DNA of 64,000 nt, from positions 124,001 to 188,000 of the forward strand of contig NW_022279564.1 in assembly GCF_000004075.3 (NCBI RefSeq), in the 5' to 3' direction. The DNA comes from Cucumis sativus. Lineage: Eukaryota; Streptophyta; Magnoliopsida; Cucurbitales; Cucurbitaceae. Under the pieces are notes generated by a model. The model did no database searches. It saw only the letters and a program-made list of their open reading frames with translations, and was not told the origin of the DNA. Below are positions 39,095 through 51,500 of the stretch, one piece after another. Every line of letters begins with the position of its first letter. The stretch's first letter is position 1. A program made the translations under genes and the position numbers.

Positions 39095-42000
39095 CAATTA
39101 TAATACTAAAATACATGTAATGAAAATTAAGATAATTTATTATTTATTTTACAAATAATAATAGGGATAAGGAGACTCGAACCACATATGGTAATAAATA
39201 ATATTTACACGACATCTTATCGATGTCTAGAAAATAAATATCAATGTTTTTAGAGTTTGTGTTTAGATTATTTTTAAATTGAATAATATTTAGTAGGTCG
39301 TTGAACTTTTAATTTTGTATTTAGTAAGTTTCAAAACTTAGAGTGTGAATTCCTTAATTGGATGTTTAGTTTTGTGTTAAGTTATCTCATGAGACTACTC
39401 AAAGGGTAAGTTGACCTACTACTTCACAGTAACACTTTGCAATAATGACTCTTGTAGGAAGGACCACAAATAATGTATGATTTCTTGTCGTTACACGAGT
39501 CATCAAGAAATCTGAATCTACTCATGATGTGTTTCAAGATAAATTGAGATACTACTTCGATGAAGAATCTTTTTGTCTCTGCCTAAGGACAATTTACTAG
39601 AAATGAGCGTATAACTCAACCAACATAATGTTTGTACTACTAACCTCAAATTTAGAGATTTAATCTGTCCACTCTACATGGGGTAAAAAAGAATAGCATT
39701 TCATCTCAGTTTTAGATTAACTTCTTTGAATCGAAATTAGATACTCAAGTTTCATCCTCACTAAAACAAGCTAGAAAAATAAAATTACCTGAAAATTAAC
39801 CTGCGAGAATAAGTTATGGGAAAGAAATTGTCACAATGATTAGTAAAGGACAATTAAAAAGTGTATATTTATCGATTGACCTAAAAGCGTTATCAATGTT
39901 AATTGAAGAGAAAAATATCAGTTGAGAATGTCCCACAATTACCGAGACCCATAACTCATAGCAAATCCACATTGGAGAGAAAATCACTGATCTTACATTC
40001 GCAGTTTAAAAGTTGTTTAAAAGTTGAAAAGAGAGTATCCCAAATCCACAAATTCCATTAACACATAACATTGTTTCTTCTCTGCAAATTGTTTTGTGTT
40101 AATCTTAGAAAGTAACCAACGTTAACAATTTACAACTAGAGTTCGTGTCAAAATTAGAGGATGAACCGAATTAACAAATATGAACTAACCTTTGATTTCC
40201 TCTTTTTCTTTTCTTTTGTACAATTAATTATTGAATGGGAAGCTGATTCCTCTAACCAAAGAAAAGAAAAGAAAAAGGCTTCAAAGTTTCTTTATTATTG
40301 TCCCATTTATGATGTTTTGTCCCTTTGCTTCCTGTCTTTTCCCTAAACCTTGTCTTTTTCAAAGCAAATCATTTTTTCCCCAAACCCTTTTTTTTATTAA
40401 TCTAAATCATGAACTCAAAAAATATATTTATTTATATCTACAGTCAACTTAGCTTTTCTTTATAAAAAAAAATGCTTACATATCTTATTAAAATACAAGT
40501 TTATTAGCAAGAGAGAAAAATTATGAAAAATATTTATAAGATATAGTAAAATTTGATACTATAGATTAAAGGGATCACTTTATTGAATCATGTAGGAAAT
40601 TTGACCCTTTATTTGTTGAGGTTTAGGTAGGAGATGGTTGATGGTGATGATGATGATTTTCTTAGGTTAAGTTTTATGTTTTTGGGTAGGTAGTTTTATT
40701 CTTTATCTATCAAAATGTTTGCTTCCCTTTTTTTTTTTAATCTAAAATCTTAGATCATAAGTTTTCTTATTGTAAATTGGTGCATTTTTTATGAATATTG
40801 TTTCAATTTAGAATTAGAAAATTTTCAGTAAGTTAATTTAAGCTTGTCTTGTAATAATTATTTTGTTTTTTTAAATTAAGATTAAAAATAAAATAATTGT
40901 GAAGAAAATGTGAGAAAACAAGCCATTTTTTAAATGGTTAAAAATAGGCTTAGAACTAGAATGATATAACAAACTCAAAAATCAACCATCCTTGATATAA
41001 GATGATACAAGAGAAGCAAGTTTTGGAAAAACAACAACTTTCATTGTTTGACGACGTTGAGGAGTGAATTGATCAAGATATGAGATAATATAAGATTTGA
41101 TGTTAGCAAAAACTTATATTCCATTCCAGTGAGATAATATCAAATCCTCTTGAAATACAATCTTTTATCTTTGTTGTCATGGGAAGATGTAAAAGATGGG
41201 TGCATTTTTCTAGACCAAAATTTTGCATCAAGAGATGTTATGATATTAAAATTTATATTCATTTATATCAAAATTCAAAATGACGTGAAGCCAAGTAGTT
41301 TAAGAATGATGTATTCAAATTTTAATTAATTTGGTTTTCACGATATGACTTAAGTTTTTGGGTTGGATGATTGATAAAAGAAAGGGAAAAAAAGAGAGAC
41401 AATAATACCAAAAACTTTGTGAGCTTTTGGATTTCTTAGAATGAAAGCAACGTCTTTTGACTCATTTCATTGAGATCAAAAGCCATTTGGAACTTAGCTG
41501 TTGGATTCATGAATAAGTTTTGATTACGTATTCATTTAATTAAGCCAATCTCTCCATTTCTTAGTGTCGTTTTGTTTGTTCCAACTCCAAACATTTGGCA
41601 ATTTTGTTCTGTAATTGTGTCTTAATCTTGTAGACTGTAGAGAGAATATGCTTCTTACAATGCCAAACCAAAAGGCATTGAAAAACAGTGCGTTCAACCA
41701 AATGGGTCGAAAATTAGCTCAATTTTACTTGCTAAAGTTTGTGGGGCAGCGTGAATTTCACATGTAAAAAAGGAGGGTTCGCTCGCTCGCACTCACTCTA
41801 CTTTCTTCTTTAATCTTCCTTTTTCTTCCTCATTTCACAAGGTGAGGCAAAAGCACCTCGGTTTCCGAGACATTTCCATCGCTGATTTCACTGCTCATTG
41901 CTGCAATATTGTGATTACAGTGTACCCTTTTGTTTCTTTTTTCCTGTATTCAGTGTCGGTTTCTTTTTGGGGTTTTCATTTCATGATGGGTCTCTTTTTA

Positions 42001-42390
42001 ATGGAGATTTCTGACATGGTTATGGAAATTTGATCCTCGAGGTTGGGAACTGAACTGGGTTTGTGGATATTGTGAGATTTTTTTTGAAGAGTTTATGGAA
42101 ATTTCTTACATGGTTTTGTGGATATTGTGAGAGTTTCTGAAGGATTTACGGAATTTTGATCCTTAAGGTTGAGAACTGAACTGGGTTTGTGGATATTGTG
42201 AGAGTTTCTGAAGGGTTTACGGAGTTTGATCCTTAAGGTTGGGAACTGGACTGGGTTTGTGGATATTGTGAGATTTTTTAAGAGTTTATGGAGATTTCTT
42301 ACATGGGTTTGGAAGTTTGATCCTTAAGGTTGGGAACTGAACTGGGTTTGTTGTTATTGTGAGAGCTTTTGAAGGTTTTATGGAGGAAGG
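42001..42390 (+). repeat. Degenerate tandem repeat in the kinase leader, reaching into the start codon
   Basis: The words TTTGATCC(T)TAAGGTTG(G)GAACTG, ACTGGGTTTGTGGATATTGTGAGA and GTTTATGGA recur four or five times. TGATCC occurs at 42031, 42157, 42227 and 42318, so spacing is irregular (126, 70, 91). The last unit supplies TTTTATGGA, which is the predicted kinase start. Confidence 0.85.
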
Positions 42391-45300
42391 ACATCCAGAC
42401 GTGGCTGGGAAAGTGGTGGTTGTCGCAATTAAAGCCACCTCGAAGGAAGTTTCTAAAGCTGCTCTCGTTTGGGCTTTGACGCATGTTGTTCAACCAGGAG
42501 ATCATATTAAGCTCCTTGTGGTTATCCCTTCTCATCAATCAAGTAAGATTCATTTACTTTTATGCGACTTGTTAACGTCAAACTGGATTAAATTCTTTGT
42601 GTAAGTTCTTGGTCCATTATGATGGAAAAGAGTATATAAGTTTTCATACACGTTTTGATTGCATTTATGATGTCCAGATGAGATGCTTGTGAAATAAATG
42701 TTCGTCTCAGCATTTATTTTGAGTAATAGTAATTGTTTCTTTTGGGGTTCTTAAATGTCTTCCTATTTCCTCGCCAATGACTTCAAATCTGTGAAGAGCT
42801 AGATCACTCTTTGAATTCCTCGGAATCAAATGCTCAAGAAAAGATTATCACCTAAACACGAGGATCTTTAGTTAAAATGAGATAGGAATTTGCAACTTTT
42901 TGAGAAAATTTTACAAAATGACTACCCCACTGATGATAATGTCAAAATATTTGGTTGACCAATTTATTACATTCAACTATTTAAGTTCACTACTATTGTG
43001 TCTGTTCTGTTCTTTCTGCCTTTCAATTAATCTTTTTCCCTCTGATGTAAACGTTTTGACGGGAAATTTTATCTTTACAGGTATGTGGGTTCGGGGGTTT
43101 TCTCGACTTACCAGTGATTGTGCAATCGGTCATTTGAGAACTCATTCAGGAACTTTTTCCGATCGGAAGGATGACATTGTGCATTCATGTTCTCAGATGG
43201 TGCATCAGCTTCATGGTGCATATGACTCACTGAAGGTCTGTTCAATAACTTGCTCCTAAGGGTGATTACGGCCTTTGATCTTTATTGTCTACAAATCCTT
43301 AGGTTTTGGGATTTTTTTTGGCAGATAAAAGTCAGAATCAAAGTTCTTTCAGGCTTGGTTCGGGGTATGGTGGCTACCGAAGCTAAGAAAGCTCAATCAA
43401 ACTGGGTGATATTGGATAAGTAATAGATATAATGTAAAATTTGTCTCTATTATAGGCATCCATTCATATGAACTCTGTGCATTTAGGCATATGAGATGAT
43501 TTCATATTACGTAGTTGCCGATGCATTTGGATTCTTCGTTTTATAACTTTAAAGCTTTACTTTCCCTTTTCTTTTGTCTCCCACTTCCTCACTCTTGGTT
43601 TTTCACAATTATGGTCAGGAATTTGAAAGATGAAAGGAAAAACTGTTTGGAAGAGCTGCAATGCAATGTTGTTCTTATGAAGAAATATCACCCTAAGGTT
43701 CTTCGTTTGAATTTGATGGAATCCCTAAAATGAACACTAGAGAAGCTTGGATATCATCACATGAATTAGACGTTTCTCAGAAGTGCCTTAAAAGCTATTT
43801 TGATGAACCGATCATGTTTACAGCTCCTGATGTGACTCCTGACAGTACTCCTGACGTAGAGTCTCCTTTTACCGTCACTGATATTGGAACATCATCAATA
43901 TCGAGCTCGGATGTGGGCAGTTCGTCCTTGTTCTCTGGGATTTGTGGAAGCTTGAGAAATGATTCCAGAACAGCTGTCGACAGAGGGAGAAATATGTCTG
44001 GATCTGAATATGATTCTGAAAGTGAAAAGCAAACTCCCTCAGTTTCATATTTCCAGCGTTGTATGGTTGATATTATGAGTTCCCGGCGTAAATTCCAGCA
44101 ACATGCAATGGAAGAATCACAAAATGCTCATCATAGACCTCCAGCTCCAACACGTCAAGGTCTGGTAAAAAAAATGTCTACTCTTTCTGTAGAACCTAGC
44201 CATGATGTGGCACATCGGAGTACTGATATTAGCTCAAGCAGAAACATAAGGAACACGGTATCATTGTCCAGAAAAGCACCTCTAGGCCCTCCTCCGCTAT
44301 GTTCTATGTGCCAACACAAGGCCCCTGCATTTGGGAATCCTCCTAGATGGTTCACTTATGCTGAACTTGAAGTTGCTACAAGTGGCTTTGCACAAACAAA
44401 TTTTTTGGCTGAGGGTGGATTTGGGTCTGTGCACCGAGGCATCTTATCAGATGGACAAGTTGTTGCTGTCAAGCAATATAAACTGGCTAGTACACAGGGA
44501 GATCGAGAATTTTGTTCAGAAGTTGAGGTCTTAAGTTGTGCCCAACATCGAAACGTAGTGATGCTTATTGGATTTTGTGTGGAGGGTGGAAGAAGGTTAC
44601 TTGTTTATGAATATATTTGCAATGGATCTCTTGATTCCCATCTTTATGGTAATACCCTATTTCAGAATATCTTCTGGTATGGTTGTAATGGAACAGCCTG
44701 TGATTCATTACTACACATAAAATCACATAGGGAGCCCAAATAATGTCAGTTTTAGCGTCTTTATTAGTAAATCATCTTTTCGAAGTTCATGGCGTCTTTG
44801 TTTACTTGATTGCTTCCCTCTTGTAGTAAATCATGTAGCTTCAGCTTTGGTTTGATGACCTATGCCCAGTCATATTAACTCTGCCATGTCCAATCTTTGC
44901 AGGAAGAAATCGTGAACCATTGCAATGGTCGGCACGCCAGAAAATTGCAGTCGGGGCTGCTCGAGGATTGAGATACCTTCACGAAGAATGTAGAGTGGGC
45001 TGTATTGTGCATCGTGATATCCGTCCAAACAATATCCTCCTTACTCATGATTTTGAGCCACTAGTGAGTCAATGCTCTCTCTTTTCATTAATCCTTAGCT
45101 GTGTTGTATGTGATTTGATGTAAGAGAATCAGAATTTTCATGGAGATTTATCAAGTTAAGCATTGATTATGAGGTTTTCAATTTCCGGCTTCCCAAAATT
45201 CTTACTTGTCAGTGTCACAGCCAAAAAGGAAATGGAGAAAATGCCATTTACTCTAAGGATGCATTCACATTTTTGTATTAACATAAGATTTTCTGTTCGT

Positions 45301-46235
45301 TTCCTTCCGAACAACCCATATTGATGCACAAACATTGACTAACTGTCAAATGAGAACATTTCGGAATTGTGTATTTTTGGGCTGATGTGAAAATTTGCTT
45401 TTGAGTCGTAGGTTGGAGATTTTGGGCTGGCAAGGTGGCAACCGGATGGTGACCTAGCAGTAGAAACCAGAATCCTTGGGAGATTTGGGTAACCATTTCA
45501 ATCATGTTATTTCTTTCTTTTTCATTATACAAACTAGCAATCCAAAAATTAAATTGCAACTACTTGTGGTTGCTTAGCTACCTGGCTCCTGAGTATGCAC
45601 AGAGTGGCCAAATCACAGAGAAAGCCGATACATACTCATTTGGCGTTGTCTTGCTGGAACTTGTGACTGGACGCAAAGCAATTGATTTAAATCGTCCCAA
45701 GGGCCAGCAATGCCTCACTGAATGGGTAAGTCAGTCTCAGAAGTGGCTAAGTTAGTAAAACCATAGGACTACAACTTACTTGCCTTACCTCAATGCCAAA
45801 TTATTCAAGTTCCTTTCCTTTTCTGATTCAAATTCGTGATTTCCGATTGATTTTCTTTGCATTTCATGTTGGGATCAGGCACGAAACCTGTTGAGAAAAA
45901 ATGCAATCTCTGAACTAGTTGATCCATGTTTGAGGAACTGTTATTCAGACGAGGAAGTTCACCGCATGCTGCAATGCGCTTCCTTGTGCATAAAGCGTGA
46001 TCCGTATGTAAGACCGCGTATGTCTCAGGTAACTATATGATATTTCATTCCACAAGCACAAGCACAACCAAAACAAAACAAACACCGATACACAATCACT
46101 CTTAAAGCTAAACTTCAATTCATCCTTGAGTTGCAATGCATTCTCAAAGTGTTTTTTCTATCCTTTAACGACGCCTCGATGGCATTACACTTGTTGTAGG
46201 TGCTTCGGGTGTTGGAGGGCGACATCGTTCTGTAA
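42380..46235 (+). CDS. USP-domain receptor-like cytoplasmic kinase (inactive protein kinase SELMODRAFT_444075-like), frameshifted in exon 4
   Basis: Soluble kinase-fold protein with an N-terminal universal-stress-protein domain and a C-terminal PERK-like kinase domain; its role is unknown. Nine exons: 42380-42542, 43081-43235, 43325-43419, 43619-44648, 44903-45063, 45412-45488, 45578-45725, 45879-46028, 46200-46235; GT-AG, phases consistent except for one lost base. The frame ends at TGA 43731-43733 unless the A run at 43727-43730 is one longer, giving Ser-Leu-Lys-Met-Asn-Thr and 671 aa. USP-like strand VVVVAIKA is near residue 12. A Ser-rich linker precedes the kinase: GGFGSV loop (404-409), Lys423 in [11 protein letters not shown] (518-525), DFG (538-540). 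The usual GTFGY activation segment reads GRFGY. The start lies in a tandem repeat, so a 5' extension cannot be excluded. From memory closest to At5g56790. Confidence 0.9.
43727..43730 (+). other. Single-base frameshift in kinase exon 4 (A run one short)
   Basis: CCCTAAAATGAACAC stops with TGA. With five A it continues Leu-Lys-Met-Asn-Thr-Arg into a 337-codon frame that leads straight into the kinase domain. The frame entering the exon from 43619 is fixed by the preceding splice junction and by the [11 protein letters not shown] block. Confidence 0.85.
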
Positions 46236-48565
46236 AGCAGCAGCCATATAGGAGGCCATGTTGGAAAATTTTGCAGAGTTGTAACGGTATATATATGGTC
46301 TGGAATCAACACTAACATGGCTGAAGAGGGATGTTGGAGTAAAGACCAATTTGTCTTCTGAGAGGGTGATAAAAGGAATTCCACTTTGCAGAAAGCAGTT
46401 TTTCTTTTTTCTTTTTATTAATTTCATCATTTTAGTGATTATAGCTTTAGTTAATGGATTTGGTTGTAATGTAAATAAGGGGATCAAACTGTTCTTCTGT
46501 AACCATAAAAATGTCAAGATTTGGCTTGGGATAGTTCCAAATAAAGTTACTTGTATGATATTGTATGATATGTTAAATTAGGTTGAATATATATATGTCT
46601 TGGTCTTCATGGAAAGGTTTTCTTTTCATTTGTTTTTAATTTTTAATTTCAATTTAGTCCAAGTTTTTATAACAATTTTCAAACAATTCATTATTATTGA
46701 TCAATGTTAATATTGGTTGATGATAAATTTATATGGTATAGTTATTAGGGAATTGGTATAGAGCTAGAAGAGTAAAAGTGTATTAAAACTAAAAGAGCCA
46801 ATTTCTGCATTAAAAATTTAATTACTTTTTCATAGGTTGATGATTTAATTTTTATATTTCTGACTGTTAATTGTTGAACTCTAAAACAAAATTATAAGAG
46901 ATTTTTTTTTTAAAAAAAATAACAAATGAAAAATTAAAAGGTTAAGTCTAAATTGTTATTTTTTAATCAAGGAAACTTTAATAGCTACAAATTAAAAAAA
47001 TTACAAGTTTAAATTGCTGCGATTTTTAAAATGTTTTGGAACTTTGAAAAAAATGTTTAATTTAATTCATGATCTTTAAAAAAAAAAAATGCTTCTTGTA
47101 CGATCTATGGTTGATTTTGTTAATTTTTTTTAAAGAGAAATCCGGATAACCTTATAAGGTTTTAGATGTGGAGCAAGATATATGTGAAATAAAATGCAAA
47201 CAACCAACGAGTCAAAACTATAAATAACCAAAATATACGAAAAATAACTTTTGAGTAGGTCATGCCACTTTTTTCACAATTGAAATTGTGAATTAATCTT
47301 GTCATAACTAACTTATTTAGTAATCTAGTCATCTAAAAGTACAAATCACTTTACCATTTTGTTAATGAGTTAGTAAAATCTAAATAGTAGGATCAACAAA
47401 CTTTTTAAAAGTTTAAGGATTAAATTGTACAAAATGCCTTATTTGTTAAGGTCGACCATTCAACAAAACATGGATCGGTAGATTGCTGGCAAGTATTAGT
47501 TATGTGAGGTGTGAGATGGGTCGTTGAGTGTGTTATCAAGAGGACAAGGTCAGGCATGGCACTATGATTCTATGGTTCATTTGAAAATACAAAAATGAAT
47601 TGAACTGCTCACAAGCCAAACATGTTTGATGGTATTAATGAGGTTGTTTGATTGGGCCTGTGTTGCTAATGGATAGCCCCGTGGAGTCATGTCAATCATA
47701 GCTATTGGTTCCTCCCCTAATGCAGGGATGGTGAATGTGGATGCTTGATTAGAGTGATTCTTTCAACGTGGGAGTTCTCCAAAGTGTGAGGGCTTAAACA
47801 CATTTTTCTATATCATTCGAATAAAGTTTTTAAGGGTCATGCGCATGAATTCGATTTTACACTTATGGATATTCTTCGTGCTTGTATGCTCATGGTCCAA
47901 TCAAAACTTAAACTTATTAGTACTTACCATTGATTTTGTTAATTCTTTTAACTATTAGCTCAAAACTTTGAACGTGTTAGTTTTTCTTTTTGTAATCATA
48001 TCGAAAACTCGATTGTAGATAGATAGGTTAGTTGCATGCTGTTGAGTTGAGCATACCTTCTTATGTGCAAGACTATCAGATGTGTTGGTTTAGAAAAATT
48101 TTCAAGGTAGTTATCCTCTAAAGATAGTCTATTTTGTGTTGTTGAGTTCATTGTCTAAAAATCTAATCAAAACATTTATATTTTAAAAAGCTTATGAACT
48201 AAAGTCTAACTCTTAGGTCTGTGTTTAAGTCGAGTGTTTAATTTAGAAAATAAATTGTTTGAAAAAGTAAAGTGTTTGAAAGTTTTCCTAAATTTAAACA
48301 TATTTTTTTACTTTTAAGAACCAAAATAGAATAGAATTTAATTAGTTTTTTATTTAACAAAAGCACAGTAGAATTAATAAAACTTTTTATTGGGTACCAA
48401 ATGCGAAATATTTTATGGGGAGAAAGATTTTTGTTGACGTTGATCTTACGAACCAATGTATCGGACATAGGTTACAATCCAACGCTCTCTTCGTTGAGTC
48501 TCCGGCGACCGTTTCTGCGTCAGAGAGGACTCAATACTCCCTCCGTCTCTCTCAATTTCCCGCCG
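46236..48565. other. Intergenic region, kinase / LpxA
   Basis: Kinase 3' UTR, AT-rich filler, and a GC-richer island at about 47440-47880 (for example GGATAGCCCCGTGGAGTCATG) with no open frame, probably an old insertion. At 48215-48400 there are A-rich repeats of GTGTTTGAAAG type. The LpxA promoter lies at about 48300-48480. A frame open from 48401 (in frame with the chosen start) would extend LpxA by 55 residues if transcription began that far upstream. Confidence 0.5.
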
Positions 48566-51500
48566 ATGCATTCGTTATTCAAACCTCGCCGCTCATTTTG
48601 CTCCCTCAATCACTTCTATCGCTCCTCAACTTGTTCGTATCTCTTAAACTCTCTAACTTTCCCTCTCCCTTCTCTTCATCTCTTTTGCTTTGTATCGAGC
48701 TTGTAGCTTGTAGCTTTTCTTTTTCTATGTCGCAGTCATTTCGGGAGACGCAACATCGGAAACTACAGTTGGAAGAAGCTCTACGCTCATCCATCCAACT
48801 GCTGTCGTACATCCAAATGCTGTCATTGGCGAGGTTAGTTATCTATTTATTTATCCATTTTTTCTTCTGCAATGACTTTTATCGTATTCTGATTCTAATT
48901 TGTTCTCTTTAGTTGAGGATCTGGTCTAGTGTTTGAGTGTTTCAGGATTTTGCTAATCTCTCATTCTCTCCGCACTTGTGTCTCTTATTAGTGCTAAATT
49001 GTGGTTCATTAGTTATTAATTACCGAATGTCACTTTCGTTGGACTGTTCATGTGAACATTTTCCTTAACTGCGGTATGTGTTGTATCTTTTGAATGCATT
49101 GGGAGGATTCAGTCACATGAATGTCGACTCGACTGGATATTCACTACCTTTGGGCTGAGAATCTAATGGTGTTTTTGTAACATTTTATGCTTCATTACGC
49201 GTTTATATTTAGTATAGATTTATCATAATTATCCATGAAAATAAATAATCACTTCAAAATTGCATAAATATTCTCATTTTTTCTTAAAAATTTGAAGATG
49301 CATTACTTTTACATATTTTAAAAGTATATCTCATGAAAATTATGTAAGAATAAAAAATGCATAATAACAAGAGCGAATTTTGTGCATAGTGTTAATTTTA
49401 ACCATAGTGTGTTATGCAGTACTTGTGTTATATACATCATAATTCTTAAATATAAATGATATATTGCTGTCGTGAAACAATTTAGTAAAATATTGATGGT
49501 GTATAGGCCAGGGAATATAGTATATTTACACTCCAATGAATAAAAGATCAATATTAATAGGGCTTGTAAATTATATTAATATAAATGGATGGCCTTGTTA
49601 GAACTTAGGAGTTAAGGGACTTATTACTTAGTTGTCAAGTAGTGAATTTAATGATGGGTTTTCATTCTTGCTACTAGTTTGTAAATAACTCAATTAATTG
49701 TTCTTCCTTATGTTGCAGGATGGGTATATTGGTCCATTTTGTACTGTGGGAGCCTTTGCAAAGCTGGGAAATGGTTGCCAATTGTATCCTGGGAGCCACA
49801 TTTTTGGGTGTACAGAATTAGGGGATCGATGTGTCTTGATGACGTGAGTTTTAGTTTTACTAGACATGTTTTCTTTTGTGATGCTTAGGGTGAATTACAC
49901 AACTTATCTTATTGTGTTTACACTACAAAATATGGTCAGGCAGTGGCGCTATAGTTGGCGAGGACATTCCTGGTCGGACAGTCATTGGGTGTAATAACAA
50001 AATAGGTCACCATGCAGTGGTTGGCATTAGATGTCAAGACATGAAATATAAGGTAAATATTTCAATTTTACGTACATTTTCAGAATGCTCAGTTGGATAG
50101 ATTCAAATCTCCTTATTCTTTCTTAATTTTATTCATTTAGCATATTGTTATTATGATTTTTTTCTGAAACTCATGCGTTACATTTTTGTTCCTTAAAAAA
50201 GTAAATTTGATAAAATAAGATAGAGTCAAAGGAATTATGCTGCTGACAAGTGAGTTAACTTCCTAGTAGATTTTTCATTTTAGTATTTAGCTGCCTTATC
50301 GATCATGTTATGTGGTACTTGCCTTGTATAATGATTGATAAAATAATGTTTTGGAAGCTGAAAGTGAATGCAAATAATGATCAATGCTAGAATTGGGTGG
50401 ACCTGACATTTATCCAATGCTTAGCTGAACTAGAGAGAGAGTGCAGATGGTTCTATGATAAACATTCTTTATATTCTGCATTTCTCAACCTTCTGATCTG
50501 TTGTTTGTTTTACATACTCCACACTGTCTTTCCATTTTCTTCTTTGCAACAGGTGATTAAGACAATGCTAACTAACTTTTTGTTCAGATTTTCTTCTCGT
50601 GCCTATAGTTTTTTTACCACAAGTACTTCTTAGGGCCTGTAGCGTATTCCTTCATGTTATATCATTGTTATCCTGAAGATTGCTCTTCAATATTTTTTTT
50701 TTTAAAAATTGAGATCTATTTCTGCTTTTCTGCTCATGAATGGGTGTTAACGGATCAGTTGACTTGATTGCTTTAATTTTAATGTTATCGGTAACACATA
50801 TATGCATTCCTGTGGTTATGATCAATGTTACTGGTTTAGCTTATATATTGTTGTTAGAATCCATGGTGACTATTGTGAAGGAGGATAGTTGTTCTAAAAT
50901 GACATTATTTCCCATGATTTAGCCAGGGGATGAATGTTTTCTTGATATTGGAGATAACAATGACATAAGAGAGCACTCATCAGTCCACCGATCTTCGAAG
51001 TCCAGTGATGTGACAGTAAGATGAGCTTGGCCTAAAGAAACTTTAAATATTCTTTGATTGTTAGAATCTGTTTCATGGCCATAGAAGTTACTTTTTAATC
51101 CTGGAATGTGAAATCAGGCTATTGGTGATAACAATCTCATAATGGGTTCCTGTCATATTGCTCATGATTGCAAGATTGGTAACAACAATATTTTTGCAAA
51201 TAATACTCTTTTAGCCGGCCACGTTGTGGTGGAGGTTAGACGTCCTTTAATCATTATCTTGCATAAAGTAACATCTAGTGTTGTTAAAGCTATATTTGAC
51301 ATTATGTTAATTTAAGTGCTCTCCTTGTAGGACTATGTTCACACAGGAGGCACCACTGCTGTTCATCAATTCTGTCATGTTGGTTCTTTCTCATTTGTTG
51401 CTGCGGGTTCAATGGTATTACCATTTTTCATTTGTGTTTGTCAATATGCACTGATTATTTTGTTTGGAACTTAATAAGCACAGATATGATAAAGTACAAA

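Larger units (their letters stand above)
37637..42379. other. Intergenic region between divergent ET and kinase genes
   Basis: About 4.7 kb with no supported gene. It contains two adjacent family-A repeats (about 38045-38340), TA repeats (38653-38672), a TTTTA repeat (39068-39094), and a moderately complex, low-copy-looking stretch at 39350-39990 with no open frame. A pyrimidine-rich transcript start area for the kinase lies at about 41760-41840, where ACAAG followed by GTGAGG at 41841 could be the donor of a 5' UTR intron. A degenerate tandem repeat covers 42001-42390. Confidence 0.55.

Noticed and set aside
39175-39190. GACTCGAACC, resembling a tRNA B-box on the minus strand
   Set aside because: No A-box or cloverleaf can be folded around it; similar words are common in plant repeats.
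48415-48912. 165-codon frame through LpxA exons 1 and 2
   Set aside because: The frame does not match LpxA; it runs through a T-rich intron and past the exon 2 donor. The conserved [14 protein letters not shown] block is in a different frame.
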